From positions 1-64,000 of the forward strand of contig NZ_JAHKKS010000005.1 of the NCBI RefSeq assembly GCF_019737615.1: 64,000 nt of DNA, read 5' to 3'. This stretch comes from Sphingobium xanthum. Lineage in GTDB: Bacteria; Pseudomonadota; Alphaproteobacteria; Sphingomonadales; Sphingomonadaceae. The position numbers and the translations under genes were made by a program. The stretch's first letter is position 1, and every line of letters begins with the position of its first letter. The notes below the pieces were generated by a model, which saw nothing but the letters and a program-made list of their open reading frames with translations, was not told the origin of the DNA and did not search any database. This document shows, in pieces, positions 19,523-27,561 of this stretch.

Positions 19523-19536
19523 ATGTAGCGCTACAC
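19523..19536. promoter_or_regulatory. LacI-type operator, copy 2
   Basis: ATGTAGCGCTACAC repeats the first 13 bases of copy 1 and holds the perfect 12-bp core TGTAGCGCTACA. It lies 19 bp upstream of the GTG start of the LacI gene, a position suited to autoregulation. The paired sites could allow looping; binding is inferred. Confidence 0.8.
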
Positions 19537-19555
19537 ACAGTCTGTGGAGGGGCGC

Positions 19556-20611
19556 GTGGCGGCGAAGGATAAATCTCGGAAGTCGAGCAACGCGGTGACC
19601 ATGCATAGCGTCGCCGCACACGCTGGTGTGTCCCCCATGTCGGTCTCGAACGTGATCAACGGCCGCAAGGTGCGGCCCGCGACTCGCGATGCGGTGCTGC
19701 GCTCGATCGAAGCGCTGAACTACAAGCCCAATGCGGCGGCCCGGGCCCTTGCGAGTGCCACCACCATGCGCATCGGCCTCGTCTATTCCAGTCCGGACAG
19801 CGCCTTTGTCAGCGCCATGCTGGTCGGTGCCCTCGACGCGGCGACACGCTGCGGCGCACAGTTGCTCATCCGCAGATCGACCAGCAAGTTGAGCGACATC
19901 CGCGAGACGATCCTGGCGCTCGTCGAGGAGGATGGCGCGAACGCACTGCTCCTGCCGGCACCCTATTGCGAAGTGGTCAGCGGCCAGGACGTACTCAAAA
20001 ATCTCGGCGAAATGCCATTGATGGGCCTGTGCGCCGGCAGCGAGCTACCGGATGTCACGTCGGTCCGTATCGACGATTTCGCTGCGGCCTATGACATGAC
20101 GACGCATCTCATCGGCCTGGGTCATCGTCGCATCGCGTTCATCCGGGCAGCGGCGCATCACCGGATCAGCGAGACGCGCTATGCGGGTTACCGGCAAGCG
20201 CTGCAGGACGCTGGCATCGTGCCCGACGATTCGATCGTGGCCGATGGCGATCTGACCTTCGACATGGGCATCGTCGCCAGCGAGGCGCTGCTCAACCTGC
20301 CGGTGCCGCCCAGCGCCATCTTCGCGAGCAATGACGACACGGCAGCAGCCGTGATCTCGGTTGCACACCGACGCGGTATCCATGTTCCCGAACAACTTTC
20401 GGTCGCCGGCTTCGATGACAGCCCGACTTCGACCCGGCTCTGGCCGCCGCTCACGACGATCCGTCAGCCCATCATCGAAATGACCAACACCGCGATCGAA
20501 GTCCTCGCACGCCGCTTCGCGGAGGGCGATGTGGGGTCCGAGCATACCATTTACGCGCCCTATGAGATCGTCACGCGCGGCTCGACCGCGAGGATGACCC
20601 AGCCGATCTGA
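19556..20611 (+). CDS. LacI family transcriptional regulator
   Basis: 351 residues from GTG 19556, preferred over the GTG at 19544 because GGAGG lies 5 nt before it. The N-terminal HTH reads TMHSVAAHAGVSPMSVSNVINGRKVRPATRDAVLRSIEALNYKPNAAARAL, a textbook LacI DNA-binding domain including the hinge helix. The remainder is a periplasmic-binding-protein-like sensor (IGLVYSSPDSAFVSAMLVGA; GHRRIAFIR; AIFASNDDTAAAVISVAHRRG; SVAGFDDSP). It is divergent from the glycan operon and 34 bp upstream of a sulfatase gene on its own strand. Two matching palindromes in the divergent region make it the probable sugar-responsive repressor of the locus. Confidence 0.95.
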   Translation: MAAKDKSRKSSNAVTMHSVAAHAGVSPMSVSNVINGRKVRPATRDAVLRSIEALNYKPNAAARALASATTMRIGLVYSSPDSAFVSAMLVGALDAATRCGAQLLIRRSTSKLSDIRETILALVEEDGANALLLPAPYCEVVSGQDVLKNLGEMPLMGLCAGSELPDVTSVRIDDFAAAYDMTTHLIGLGHRRIAFIRAAAHHRISETRYAGYRQALQDAGIVPDDSIVADGDLTFDMGIVASEALLNLPVPPSAIFASNDDTAAAVISVAHRRGIHVPEQLSVAGFDDSPTSTRLWPPLTTIRQPIIEMTNTAIEVLARRFAEGDVGSEHTIYAPYEIVTRGSTARMTQPI

Positions 20612-20645
20612 TCCATTTTCGCTTGCTGCTCCCGCGAGGTTTCCG

Positions 20646-22379
20646 ATGTCCATCTCCCGCCGTGCGTTCATTGTCTCCCTGTGTGCGACGACTGCCCTCG
20701 CGACCGGATTCGCGGCCACGCGCGCGCAGGCGGCAGCGCGCCGACCCAACATCATCACGATCATCCTCGATGATGTCGGCTATTCAGACCTCGGTTGCTT
20801 CGGCGCGGAAATCCGGACCCCGGCGATGGATGCCCTGGCCGGTGCCGGGCTTCGCTATGCGCATTTCCACACCAAGGCAGTCTGTTCCTCGACGCGCGCG
20901 GCGCTGCTGACCGGGCGCAACAGCCACAGCGTCAACATGCCCGACGTGCCGGACGTGGTTCAGATCATGAAGAATGATCCGGCCCTGGCCGATATGTTCG
21001 ACATTCCATCGAACGCGCAGAACCTCGCACAGGCGCTCAAGCGGCGTGGTTATGCGACCTGGGCCGTGGGCAAATGGCATCTCACACCAATGAAGGAACT
21101 GGGCGCCAATGCCGGCCGGACAAGCTGGCCGCGCCAGCGCGGCTTTGACTATTTCTACGGCTTCGCGCGCGGCTGGACGGACCAGTACCAACCTGACCTG
21201 GTCGAGAACGATCAGTATATCAAGCCGGAGCTTCCGGAAGGCTATCACCTGTCGGTCGATCTCACGGATCGCGCCCTTGCGCTGATCGAGCGGCATCAAG
21301 CCGCGCCGGAGGCTGGGCCGTTCTACCTCAATCTGGCCTATGGGACCGCCCATGCGCCGATACAGGTGTCGCGCGATTTCTCCGCGCCCTATGACGCGAT
21401 CTACGAGAAAGGCTGGGACGCGGTGCGCGAATCGCGGTTCGAGCGGATGAAGGCGATGGGGATCGTGCCGCCGGAAACGGTCTTGCCGACCCGCGCCGGG
21501 ACGGATCGCGCATGGGCCGATCTGGATGCGGACGAGAAGGCCGTCTTCACGCGCTACATGGCAGTCTATGCGGGCTTTATCGAGCATTGCGATCGACAGA
21601 TCGGCCGATTGATCGATGGGCTCAAGCGCGGTGGTCTTTACGACGATACGATCATCGTTCTCCTCTCCGACAACGGCGCCGCAGGCGAAGCAGGCCAGGA
21701 GGGCGAGTTCGACGGGCTCTACCGCCGCAACACGCTGACGCCCGCCCAGCAGCGCGCACGCATCGAGGAGCTCGGCACCGGCAAGACCCAGGCCGAGTAT
21801 CCGCGCCCCTGGGCGATGGTCGGATCGACACCCTTCCGCCGCTACAAGCTCTGGCCCTATTCCGGTGGCACGCGGACCCCGATGATCTTCAGCTGGCCCC
21901 GTGAAGTGCGCGATCCAGGCGCTATCCGGCGGCAATTTGTGGACGTGATCGATGTCGCACCCACGCTGCTGGATGCCGCCGGCGCGGCGTTCGACGCACA
22001 GGTAGATGGCGTGAAGCAACTACCCATAGCCGGTCGCTCCTTCCTCGCGACGGTGCGTGACGGCCGGGTCGAGGGCCGTCATACCCAATATTTCGAGCTG
22101 CGCGGCAATCGCGCGATCACGGACGGGCAGTGGCGCGCGGTCGCCATGCAGGCGTGCGGACAGGATCATGCGGCGGATCGGTGGGAACTCTATGATCTGG
22201 CCTCCGATTTTTCCGAAAGCACGGACGTTGCGTCCCGTCATCCGACGGAACTGCAACGCCTCAAGGCGCTCTGGCAATCCGAATGGGCCAGCTTTGTCAC
22301 GACGCCCCTCGGCGCGCCTCTCGCCTTCGTTTGCGAACGACCGGCGATGTTCGACCTTGCCCCTGCGGCGAAGCGATAG
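20646..22379 (+). CDS. Cys-type sulfatase (AtsA-like arylsulfatase), twin-arginine leader
   Basis: 577 residues. Leader MSISRRAFIVSLCATTALATG with SRRAFxxS fits a Tat signal, cleavage near AQAA. IIILDD (Asp42/43) and KAVCSSTRAALLTGRNSHSV with Cys80 in C-x-x-x-R (CSSTR, Thr replacing Pro before Arg) form the active-site pocket. WAVGKWHLTP, NLAYGTAHAPIQ, LLSDNGAAGEAG and WPYSGGTRTPMIFSWP follow. Size and the long insert around residues 355-400 match AtsA-type arylsulfatases. Most Cys-sulfatases read C-x-P-x-R; here the third position is Ser rather than Pro, with alternative S-T-R spacing, so the modification site should be verified. It follows lacI by 34 bp and is probably cotranscribed with it. 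Confidence 0.9.
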   Translation: MSISRRAFIVSLCATTALATGFAATRAQAAARRPNIITIILDDVGYSDLGCFGAEIRTPAMDALAGAGLRYAHFHTKAVCSSTRAALLTGRNSHSVNMPDVPDVVQIMKNDPALADMFDIPSNAQNLAQALKRRGYATWAVGKWHLTPMKELGANAGRTSWPRQRGFDYFYGFARGWTDQYQPDLVENDQYIKPELPEGYHLSVDLTDRALALIERHQAAPEAGPFYLNLAYGTAHAPIQVSRDFSAPYDAIYEKGWDAVRESRFERMKAMGIVPPETVLPTRAGTDRAWADLDADEKAVFTRYMAVYAGFIEHCDRQIGRLIDGLKRGGLYDDTIIVLLSDNGAAGEAGQEGEFDGLYRRNTLTPAQQRARIEELGTGKTQAEYPRPWAMVGSTPFRRYKLWPYSGGTRTPMIFSWPREVRDPGAIRRQFVDVIDVAPTLLDAAGAAFDAQVDGVKQLPIAGRSFLATVRDGRVEGRHTQYFELRGNRAITDGQWRAVAMQACGQDHAADRWELYDLASDFSESTDVASRHPTELQRLKALWQSEWASFVTTPLGAPLAFVCERPAMFDLAPAAKR

Positions 22380-22571
22380 CTGCGGGAGCTTTATTGCGCC
22401 CAAAGCAGCAACTCGCGACCCTGAACCCCAGCTGGTTCTACACCGCGAGCAGGCCCTGCCCGCCAGCGCATCGACCTTGTTGCCATCGTTGAAACATCGG
22501 CAACCCGAAGAAGCCATGATCGCCCCGGCTAGCGCGGCGACCGGCTATCGCTTTTAGAATATTCGGAAAAC

Positions 22572-22646
22572 TGGAGCGGGCGAAGGGATTCGAACCCTCG
22601 ACCCCAACCTTGGCAAGGTTGTGCTCTACCCCTGAGCTACGCCCGC
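22572..22646 (-). tRNA. tRNA-Gly (GCC)
   Basis: On the minus strand the sequence folds into a complete cloverleaf. The acceptor pairs GCGGGCG with CGCCCGC, discriminator T and encoded CCA at 22572-22574. The D arm is GCTC-AGGGGTA-GAGC. The anticodon arm is CAACC-TTGCCAA-GGTTG with anticodon GCC (22612-22614). The T arm has the TTCGAAT loop. Its 3' end faces the sulfated-glycan locus. Confidence 0.97.
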
Positions 22647-22820
22647 TCTGGCGGGCCGGGGCAAGTGCCATCCGGCCGGGTGAGCGGCGCACCTAGCATC
22701 GCCCCCCAAGGGCGGCAAGCCCCTTTTACCACGAAACCCAAAGAATCCGCATGCCCTTGCGAAGCACGCCCAATCCACCCCATATGAGGCCGCGCACGGG
22801 CGCGAGACAGGAGACAAGAC

Positions 22821-23732
22821 GTGGCCACCCTGGGGTTGAGCGAGAAGGACAAGCAGGCCGTTGCGGAGTTTCGCCGCGATGTGGTCGATCCATCGCAGAC
22901 CAAGCTCGTGATTGTGGATTTCTGGGCGGAGTGGTGCGGCCCGTGCAAGCAGCTCTCGCCGGTGATCGAGAAGATCGCTGCAGAATATGCCGATCGCGGC
23001 GTGCTGCTGGTCAAGATCAATGTCGATGAGAATCGCTTCATCGCCAGCCAGTTCCGCGTGCAGTCGATCCCGACGGTCTATGCCATTTTCCAGGGCCAGC
23101 CGGTCGCGGACCTGACGCAGGCGCGCACGGAAGGCCAGTATCGCCAGATGCTCGACCAGATCCTGGCGCAGCTGCCGATCGAGAGTGAAGCGAGTCAGCT
23201 CGCACAGGATCTCGCGCCTTTGCTTGCCATGGGCGAAGAAGTCCTCGCCTCGGGCGACCATGAGCGCGCGCTCTCCGTCTTCTCGCAGATCATCGACATG
23301 GCGCCGGACAATGCCGAGGCGATCGGCGGCCTCATCCGCGCGCTCGCCGCGCTGGGCCAGGCGGACGAGGCCGAGGCGATGCTGGCGGAGCTGCCGCCCG
23401 AGCTGGCGAAGGACCCCGCCATCGAGCGCGGCCGCGCCGCCATCGCCCTCGCCCGCTCCGTCACGCCGGGCGTCGATATCGCGCCGCTCAAGGCACGGGT
23501 CGAGGCCAATCCGGACGATCACGAAGCTCTGTTCGAGCTCTCCTCGGCCCATATGGCCAATGGCGACCGGGACGCGGCGGCCGACGCCCTGCTCACCAGC
23601 ATCGCGCGCGACCGCGCGTGGGAAGACGGCAAGGCGCGCGGGCAATTGCTGCAGCTTTTCGAAGTGGTCGGCCTCGAGGATCCCTGGGTCGCGGCGCAAC
23701 GGCGCAAGCTCTCGGCGATCCTGTTCGCCTGA
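22821..23732 (+). CDS. Thioredoxin-TPR protein, CnoX/YbbN-like co-chaperone
   Basis: 303 residues, no signal peptide. An N-terminal thioredoxin domain (about 10-115) has IVDFWAEWCGPCKQLSP with Cys39 and Cys42 both retained, and the cis-Pro block VQSIPTVYAIFQGQPV. The C-terminal half has TPR-like helices (LASGDHERALSVFSQIIDMAPDNAEAIGGLIRALAALGQADEAEAML; DDHEALFELSSAHMANGDRDAAADALL). This is the CnoX architecture, a chaperedoxin that holds unfolded proteins under oxidative stress and hands them to chaperonin. E. coli CnoX lacks the redox-active pair, but alphaproteobacterial members such as the Caulobacter protein keep it. Five bases separate it from the Lon-domain gene. Confidence 0.92.
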   Translation: MATLGLSEKDKQAVAEFRRDVVDPSQTKLVIVDFWAEWCGPCKQLSPVIEKIAAEYADRGVLLVKINVDENRFIASQFRVQSIPTVYAIFQGQPVADLTQARTEGQYRQMLDQILAQLPIESEASQLAQDLAPLLAMGEEVLASGDHERALSVFSQIIDMAPDNAEAIGGLIRALAALGQADEAEAMLAELPPELAKDPAIERGRAAIALARSVTPGVDIAPLKARVEANPDDHEALFELSSAHMANGDRDAAADALLTSIARDRAWEDGKARGQLLQLFEVVGLEDPWVAAQRRKLSAILFA

Positions 23733-23737
23733 GACGA

Positions 23738-24349
23738 ATGAACCGGCGGCTTGCCATCTTTCCCCTTGGCGGCGCGGTCCTGTTTCCGCGCATGCACTTG
23801 CCGCTGCACATTTTCGAGCCACGCTACCGGGCGATGATCAGCGAGGCGATGGCGCGCGACCAGCGTATCGGCATGATCCAGCCGAGCGGCCCCGGCGAGC
23901 CAGCGCCGCTCTACACGATCGGCTGCATGGGCCGGATCGCAGAGATCGAGGCACTGGAGGATGGGCGGTTCAATATCATCCTGACCGGCGAGAACCGCTT
24001 CCGCATCGCGCGCGAGCTCGATGTCGCGACCTTGTTCCGTCAAGTCGAGGCCGAGCTGATCGAGGATGATCCGGACGAGCCCTTTCTGGCGCCCAGCGAG
24101 CGCGCCGCGCTGGAGCTGGAAGCACGCACCTTCGCCGATGCACTCGGCTATGAGGTGGAATGGGACGCCGTCGCGACCCTCGACGATGAGACGCTCGTCC
24201 ATGCCATCGCCCAGATCGCCCCGTTCGACATCGCGTCGAAACAGGCGCTGCTGGAAGCGGACAATCTGCCGGAGCGGTCCGAGCTGACTATCCAGCTCAT
24301 GCAGTTCTTCCGCCGTGGCGACGCGCAGGGCAGCAATCGGCTGCAATAA
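23738..24349 (+). CDS. Lon N-terminal (substrate-binding) domain protein
   Basis: 203 residues from ATG 23738. The protein consists only of the Lon substrate-binding domain: RLAIFPLGGAVLFPRMHLPLHIFEPRYRAMISEAM, then IGMIQPSG, GCMGRIAEIEALEDGRFNIILTGENRFRI, and a helical C-terminal part. There is no AAA+ or protease domain. Such stand-alone proteins are widespread in Alphaproteobacteria, where they commonly follow a thioredoxin-like gene, as here. The biochemical role is not established; a part in protein quality control is suggested by both the fold and the chaperedoxin neighbour. Confidence 0.92.
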   Translation: MNRRLAIFPLGGAVLFPRMHLPLHIFEPRYRAMISEAMARDQRIGMIQPSGPGEPAPLYTIGCMGRIAEIEALEDGRFNIILTGENRFRIARELDVATLFRQVEAELIEDDPDEPFLAPSERAALELEARTFADALGYEVEWDAVATLDDETLVHAIAQIAPFDIASKQALLEADNLPERSELTIQLMQFFRRGDAQGSNRLQ

Positions 24350-24367
24350 GCTTCACGCGAAACGAAA

Positions 24368-24401
24368 CCGGCCGGTCACCGTGGGAGGGGCAACCGGCCG
24401 G
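24368..24401 (-). terminator. Possible terminator of the PspC gene
   Basis: CCGGCCGGT (24368-24376) can pair with ACCGGCCGG (24393-24401). Read on the minus strand the stem is followed by TTTCGTTTCG, about 50 bp after the PspC gene stop. Confidence 0.4.
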
Positions 24402-24450
24402 ATCATGATGGCTCTGCGCGCGTTGCGTGGGACGTGCGTGCCTTGTGGGA

Positions 24451-24768
24451 TCAGGCGGCAGCAGCCATCGGGACAAACGCTTCGTCATTCTGCGCAGCGG
24501 CAGCGGCCGGCGCGTCAGCCTGCACGGCCTCGGCCGCTTCGGGCTGCGGCATCAGCTTGCGGGGCGCGCGGTGCAGCAGGCGGGTGGCCAGCACGACGGC
24601 GCCCAGCCCCAGATAGACGGCGACGGCAGCGCCGAGGCTGAAGAACACCATCACAGCGAGCGAAACGCGCAGATAGTTGGGGTTGAAGCCGACGTCATCA
24701 CCGATCGACTGACAGATGCCCAGCAGCGTGTCGTTGCGGGCAAAATTGGAAGGCTGATACGTCTGCAT
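24451..24768 (-). CDS. PspC domain protein
   Basis: 105 residues from ATG 24768, which has AGGAG 7 nt upstream. The PspC domain spans about 8-70: FARNDTLLGICQSIGDDVGFNPNYLRVSLAVMVFFSLGAAVAVYLGLGAVVLATRLL, with a membrane segment. An Ala-rich tail with acidic residues follows. In the phage-shock system PspC is an inner-membrane sensor that works with PspA/PspB, but no psp genes are nearby; isolated PspC-like proteins are common and may have other membrane functions. Confidence 0.88.
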   Translation of the reverse strand: MQTYQPSNFARNDTLLGICQSIGDDVGFNPNYLRVSLAVMVFFSLGAAVAVYLGLGAVVLATRLLHRAPRKLMPQPEAAEAVQADAPAAAAAQNDEAFVPMAAAA

Positions 24769-25047
24769 TCGAAACTCCTGTGGTCTGCCGACCGAGCGGC
24801 TCGCTGATGCACCATTCAATGCATGAGCCGTGCCAAATTCGGAAAATGGCTGATTTCGGTCAGAACGCTCTTGAGACGGAGCTGCTAACCGGTTCCCTTG
24901 GCGGAATTCACCACCAACTGTTGGGAATTTTTCCTAAGACTTGATTCGTCGCTGGGGTTGCGGCGCATAGACGCCAAGCTTGCCCAGCGCAAGCCTTGTG
25001 CGCTGCAACATATTAACCAGCCGTTTATGACGCGCTGAAGACGAGGC

Positions 25048-26256
25048 TTAAATTGTGTCGCCCAGCAGGAGCTTGGGGCGCGGGCCGCTTTCGCCCCGCG
25101 CTTCGGCCATGAACCGGTCCTTGAGCGGCCCCAGCCGCTGCACGGCAGAGAGGCCGAGACGGCGCACGAGCGAAGCGGGCTTGCCGGGCACGTCGAACAG
25201 GCGGACGAGCCCATCCATCATGACCGTGACGCTGAGCGAATCCAGCGCGCGCCAGCGCTGGTAGCGCGCGAGCAGCTGCGCATCACCGGGCTCGAGGCCC
25301 ATGCGCATCCCCTCGACCACGACTTCGGCCAGCGCGGCCGCATCGCGAAAGCCGAGATTGACGCCCTGCCCTGCGATCGGATGGATGGCATGGGCCGCAT
25401 CACCCACCAGCGCCAGCCTTTTGTCCGTGATCCGCGCCGCCCGATGATAGCCGAGCTTGTAGCTCTGCATCGGCGCGGCGAGGCGGATGGCCCCGAGAAA
25501 ATCGCCCATGCGCTTCTTCGCCTCGGCGAGCCAGGCGCGCTCGGGCAGTTTCAGATAGGCTGCGGCATGATCATTGGGCACGGTCCAGACGATCGCCGAG
25601 CGCGTTCCTGGCTGCATGGGCAACAGCGCGAACGGGCCGCCGGGATAGAAGATCTCGTAGGCCGTGTTGCCATGCGGCGCGTCATGATCGATCGCCGTGA
25701 CCAGAGCGGTATGCGGATAGGCCCAGCTCGCCACCGGAATGCCGGCCATCTCGCGCGTCGGGCTGCCGCGCCCCTCGGCCCCGATCAGCAGGCTCGCACC
25801 GATCTCCGCGCCGCTCCCGAGACGCGCGGTGACGCCATAATCGTCGCGCACGATGTCGATCGCCTTGTCGGGCTGGAAGCGCGTCACGGCCTCCGCGCCC
25901 TGCGCCGTCTTGTCGATGGCAATGCGCAGTTCGCGATTTTCGACCATGAAGCCCATGGCGCCGTCTTCGGGGTCGGGCGCGAAGTCCAGCGCGCCGCCAG
26001 TCAGGCCCTCGCTCACCCAGATGCGATCGATCGGGCAGGACTTGCCGTCCAGATGCGCGGCGACGCCGATCGCCTCGAACAGCTTCCAGCTCGCGCTCGA
26101 TATGGCGGAGACGCGGCCATCGAAGCCCGGCGCGGTGGCGTGAGACGGCTCGGCCGGATCGATCACCGCGCAGGTGACGCCGTGCCGCCCGAGCGCGATG
26201 GCGAGTGTGAGCCCGACCAGACCGCCGCCGAGGATGATGACGTCGAAACGCTGCAT
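25048..26256 (-). CDS. UbiH/UbiF family FAD-dependent hydroxylase
   Basis: 402 residues. N-terminal Rossmann GxGxxG motif DVIILGGGLVGLTLAIALG binds FAD ADP; DGRVSAISSASWKLFEAIGV is the family's conserved second block; GAEGRGSPTRE (the DG-type motif) and LALVGDAAHAIHPIAGQGVNLGFRDAAALAEVV (GD motif) complete the group A flavoprotein monooxygenase signature. The UbiH/F/I subgroup hydroxylates the ring of ubiquinone precursors using NAD(P)H and oxygen at the inner membrane. Which ring position this one modifies cannot be decided here, as no other ubi genes are near. Confidence 0.9.
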   Translation of the reverse strand: MQRFDVIILGGGLVGLTLAIALGRHGVTCAVIDPAEPSHATAPGFDGRVSAISSASWKLFEAIGVAAHLDGKSCPIDRIWVSEGLTGGALDFAPDPEDGAMGFMVENRELRIAIDKTAQGAEAVTRFQPDKAIDIVRDDYGVTARLGSGAEIGASLLIGAEGRGSPTREMAGIPVASWAYPHTALVTAIDHDAPHGNTAYEIFYPGGPFALLPMQPGTRSAIVWTVPNDHAAAYLKLPERAWLAEAKKRMGDFLGAIRLAAPMQSYKLGYHRAARITDKRLALVGDAAHAIHPIAGQGVNLGFRDAAALAEVVVEGMRMGLEPGDAQLLARYQRWRALDSLSVTVMMDGLVRLFDVPGKPASLVRRLGLSAVQRLGPLKDRFMAEARGESGPRPKLLLGDTI

Positions 26257-26352
26257 GCGCCGTCTCTAGCCTCTATCCAGCCGCATGGCGACCGGCTTGT
26301 TCGCATCGGTGAGAATGGCCGCTAGCCGTAGCGTCATGTTCAGGACAGACTG

Positions 26353-26366
26353 GTCTCGCGCGAGAC
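26353..26366. promoter_or_regulatory. Perfect 14-bp palindrome upstream of the NTF2-like gene
   Basis: GTCTCGCGCGAGAC is fully self-complementary. It lies about 90 bp before the ATG at 26457 and about 97 bp before the divergent ubiH-like start, with a partial half-site (GAGTCTCGC) near 26385. It could be an operator, but no cognate regulator is adjacent. Confidence 0.35.
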
Positions 26367-26456
26367 TTCAATTGGCAAAAACCCGAGTCTCGCAGCATCG
26401 GGCACGGGCCGGGTCGCGATCCACGTCATTCTGGCCACCATTCTGGAGGGAAAGAC

Positions 26457-26873
26457 ATGCTCAATCGCGAAGAGGCGTTGAAGACGATCGAAGCCGCCTA
26501 TGCCGCCCGCGCCAGCGGGGACAAGGCAGCGCTGGCGACCTATTGGGCGAAGGGCGCGCAATTCCGCATCGCCGCCGACGCCAATTTCCTGAAGAACGTT
26601 CCACTCAGCGCCGAGACGCCGATGGCGGCGATCGGCGAACTCATCGACAAGTTCGCGTTCAGCGAGATGGAGCGGATCGCCGCCGTGGTCGAGGGTCGCA
26701 AGGTGGCGGTACATTGGGCCGTTACCGTGCGCTTCGCCGGTGGGGCGCCGGTGAGGACCGAACTCATGGACATGATCGACCTCGACGATGACGGGCGCAT
26801 CGAAACGTTCGTGCAGTTCGCCGACACGGCACAAATCCGGGCGCTGATGGAAGCGGAAGGCGCGGCTGCCTAG
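26457..26873 (+). CDS. SnoaL/NTF2-like protein
   Basis: 138 residues starting after GGAGGGAAAGAC. The pattern of an N-terminal helix (REEALKTIEAAYAARASGDKAALATYWAKGAQFRIA) then strands (ERIAAVVEGRKVAVHWAVTVRFAGGAPVRTELMDMIDLDDDGRIETFVQFADTAQI) is the cone-like SnoaL/NTF2 fold. The family includes isomerases, cyclases and proteins of unknown role; no catalytic residues can be assigned with confidence. It is monocistronic and cytoplasmic. Confidence 0.8.
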   Translation: MLNREEALKTIEAAYAARASGDKAALATYWAKGAQFRIAADANFLKNVPLSAETPMAAIGELIDKFAFSEMERIAAVVEGRKVAVHWAVTVRFAGGAPVRTELMDMIDLDDDGRIETFVQFADTAQIRALMEAEGAAA

Positions 26874-26953
26874 GCCGGGTCGATTTGGAACGACCTGTTT
26901 CGACGACTTTGCGGCTGTTAATGAATGCGATCTCGACTGCCAAAAACAAACGG

Positions 26954-27283
26954 TTAGCTCGGCTCATGTTCGCGCCGGACGGCGTCCTTTATCCGCTTAA
27001 ATGCCCTTCCGGTTGTATAGAAATTGGTGATCGCGAACCGCCCAATCATCAATCGAATGACCGACAGGAACGATGTTCCATTTTCATGATCTATACGAAC
27101 GACAAGCCCAATTTTATGTAATCGGATCAATTGGATATCTTTAATCTGGCCGAATGAAATTCGGATAGGATTTGCTTCTCCTATGAACGTGACGGCGTGG
27201 CTATCGACTTCCATCCGACCCCTCTCCACTTTTGTCGAAAAATTCAGGTCGGGGCCATGATGGAAGAATATCCGATAGCTCAT
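26954..27283 (-). CDS. Hypothetical protein, PH-like fold suspected
   Basis: 109 residues. Not recognised as a named family. The first ~70 residues alternate strands (YRIFFHHGPDLNFSTKVERGRMEVDSHAVTFIGEANPIRISFGQIKDIQLIRL, then GLVVRIDHENGTSFLSVIRL), ending with a helix (AFKRIKDAVRREHE), the order of a PH/GRAM-like domain. Base composition is less GC-rich than neighbours. The ribosome-binding site is weak, so the start is uncertain. It is convergent with the NTF2-like gene. Confidence 0.55.
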   Translation of the reverse strand: MSYRIFFHHGPDLNFSTKVERGRMEVDSHAVTFIGEANPIRISFGQIKDIQLIRLHKIGLVVRIDHENGTSFLSVIRLMIGRFAITNFYTTGRAFKRIKDAVRREHEPS

Positions 27284-27561
27284 GCTGAATTCCGTAAGAT
27301 AGTGTCTGCTGACTCAATTCCTCGTTTAAATGCCGATCTTCCGCAAACCACCCCAAATCAGCCGTCGCGATGACGCTGCCCTTATTCACGCCACCAAAGG
27401 TCACACGAAGGTCACACTATCGAGCATGTTTCTCCGCTTCGGCGCCGGTGCCGCGGGGAGGGATTTTCGGACCTGAGAAAGAGCTCGGTTCCGTTACCAT
27501 GGGCTGGAACCTGTAGGACAGCAATTATTTCAGACTCTCGCGAATTGACTGTCCGCGCCAC

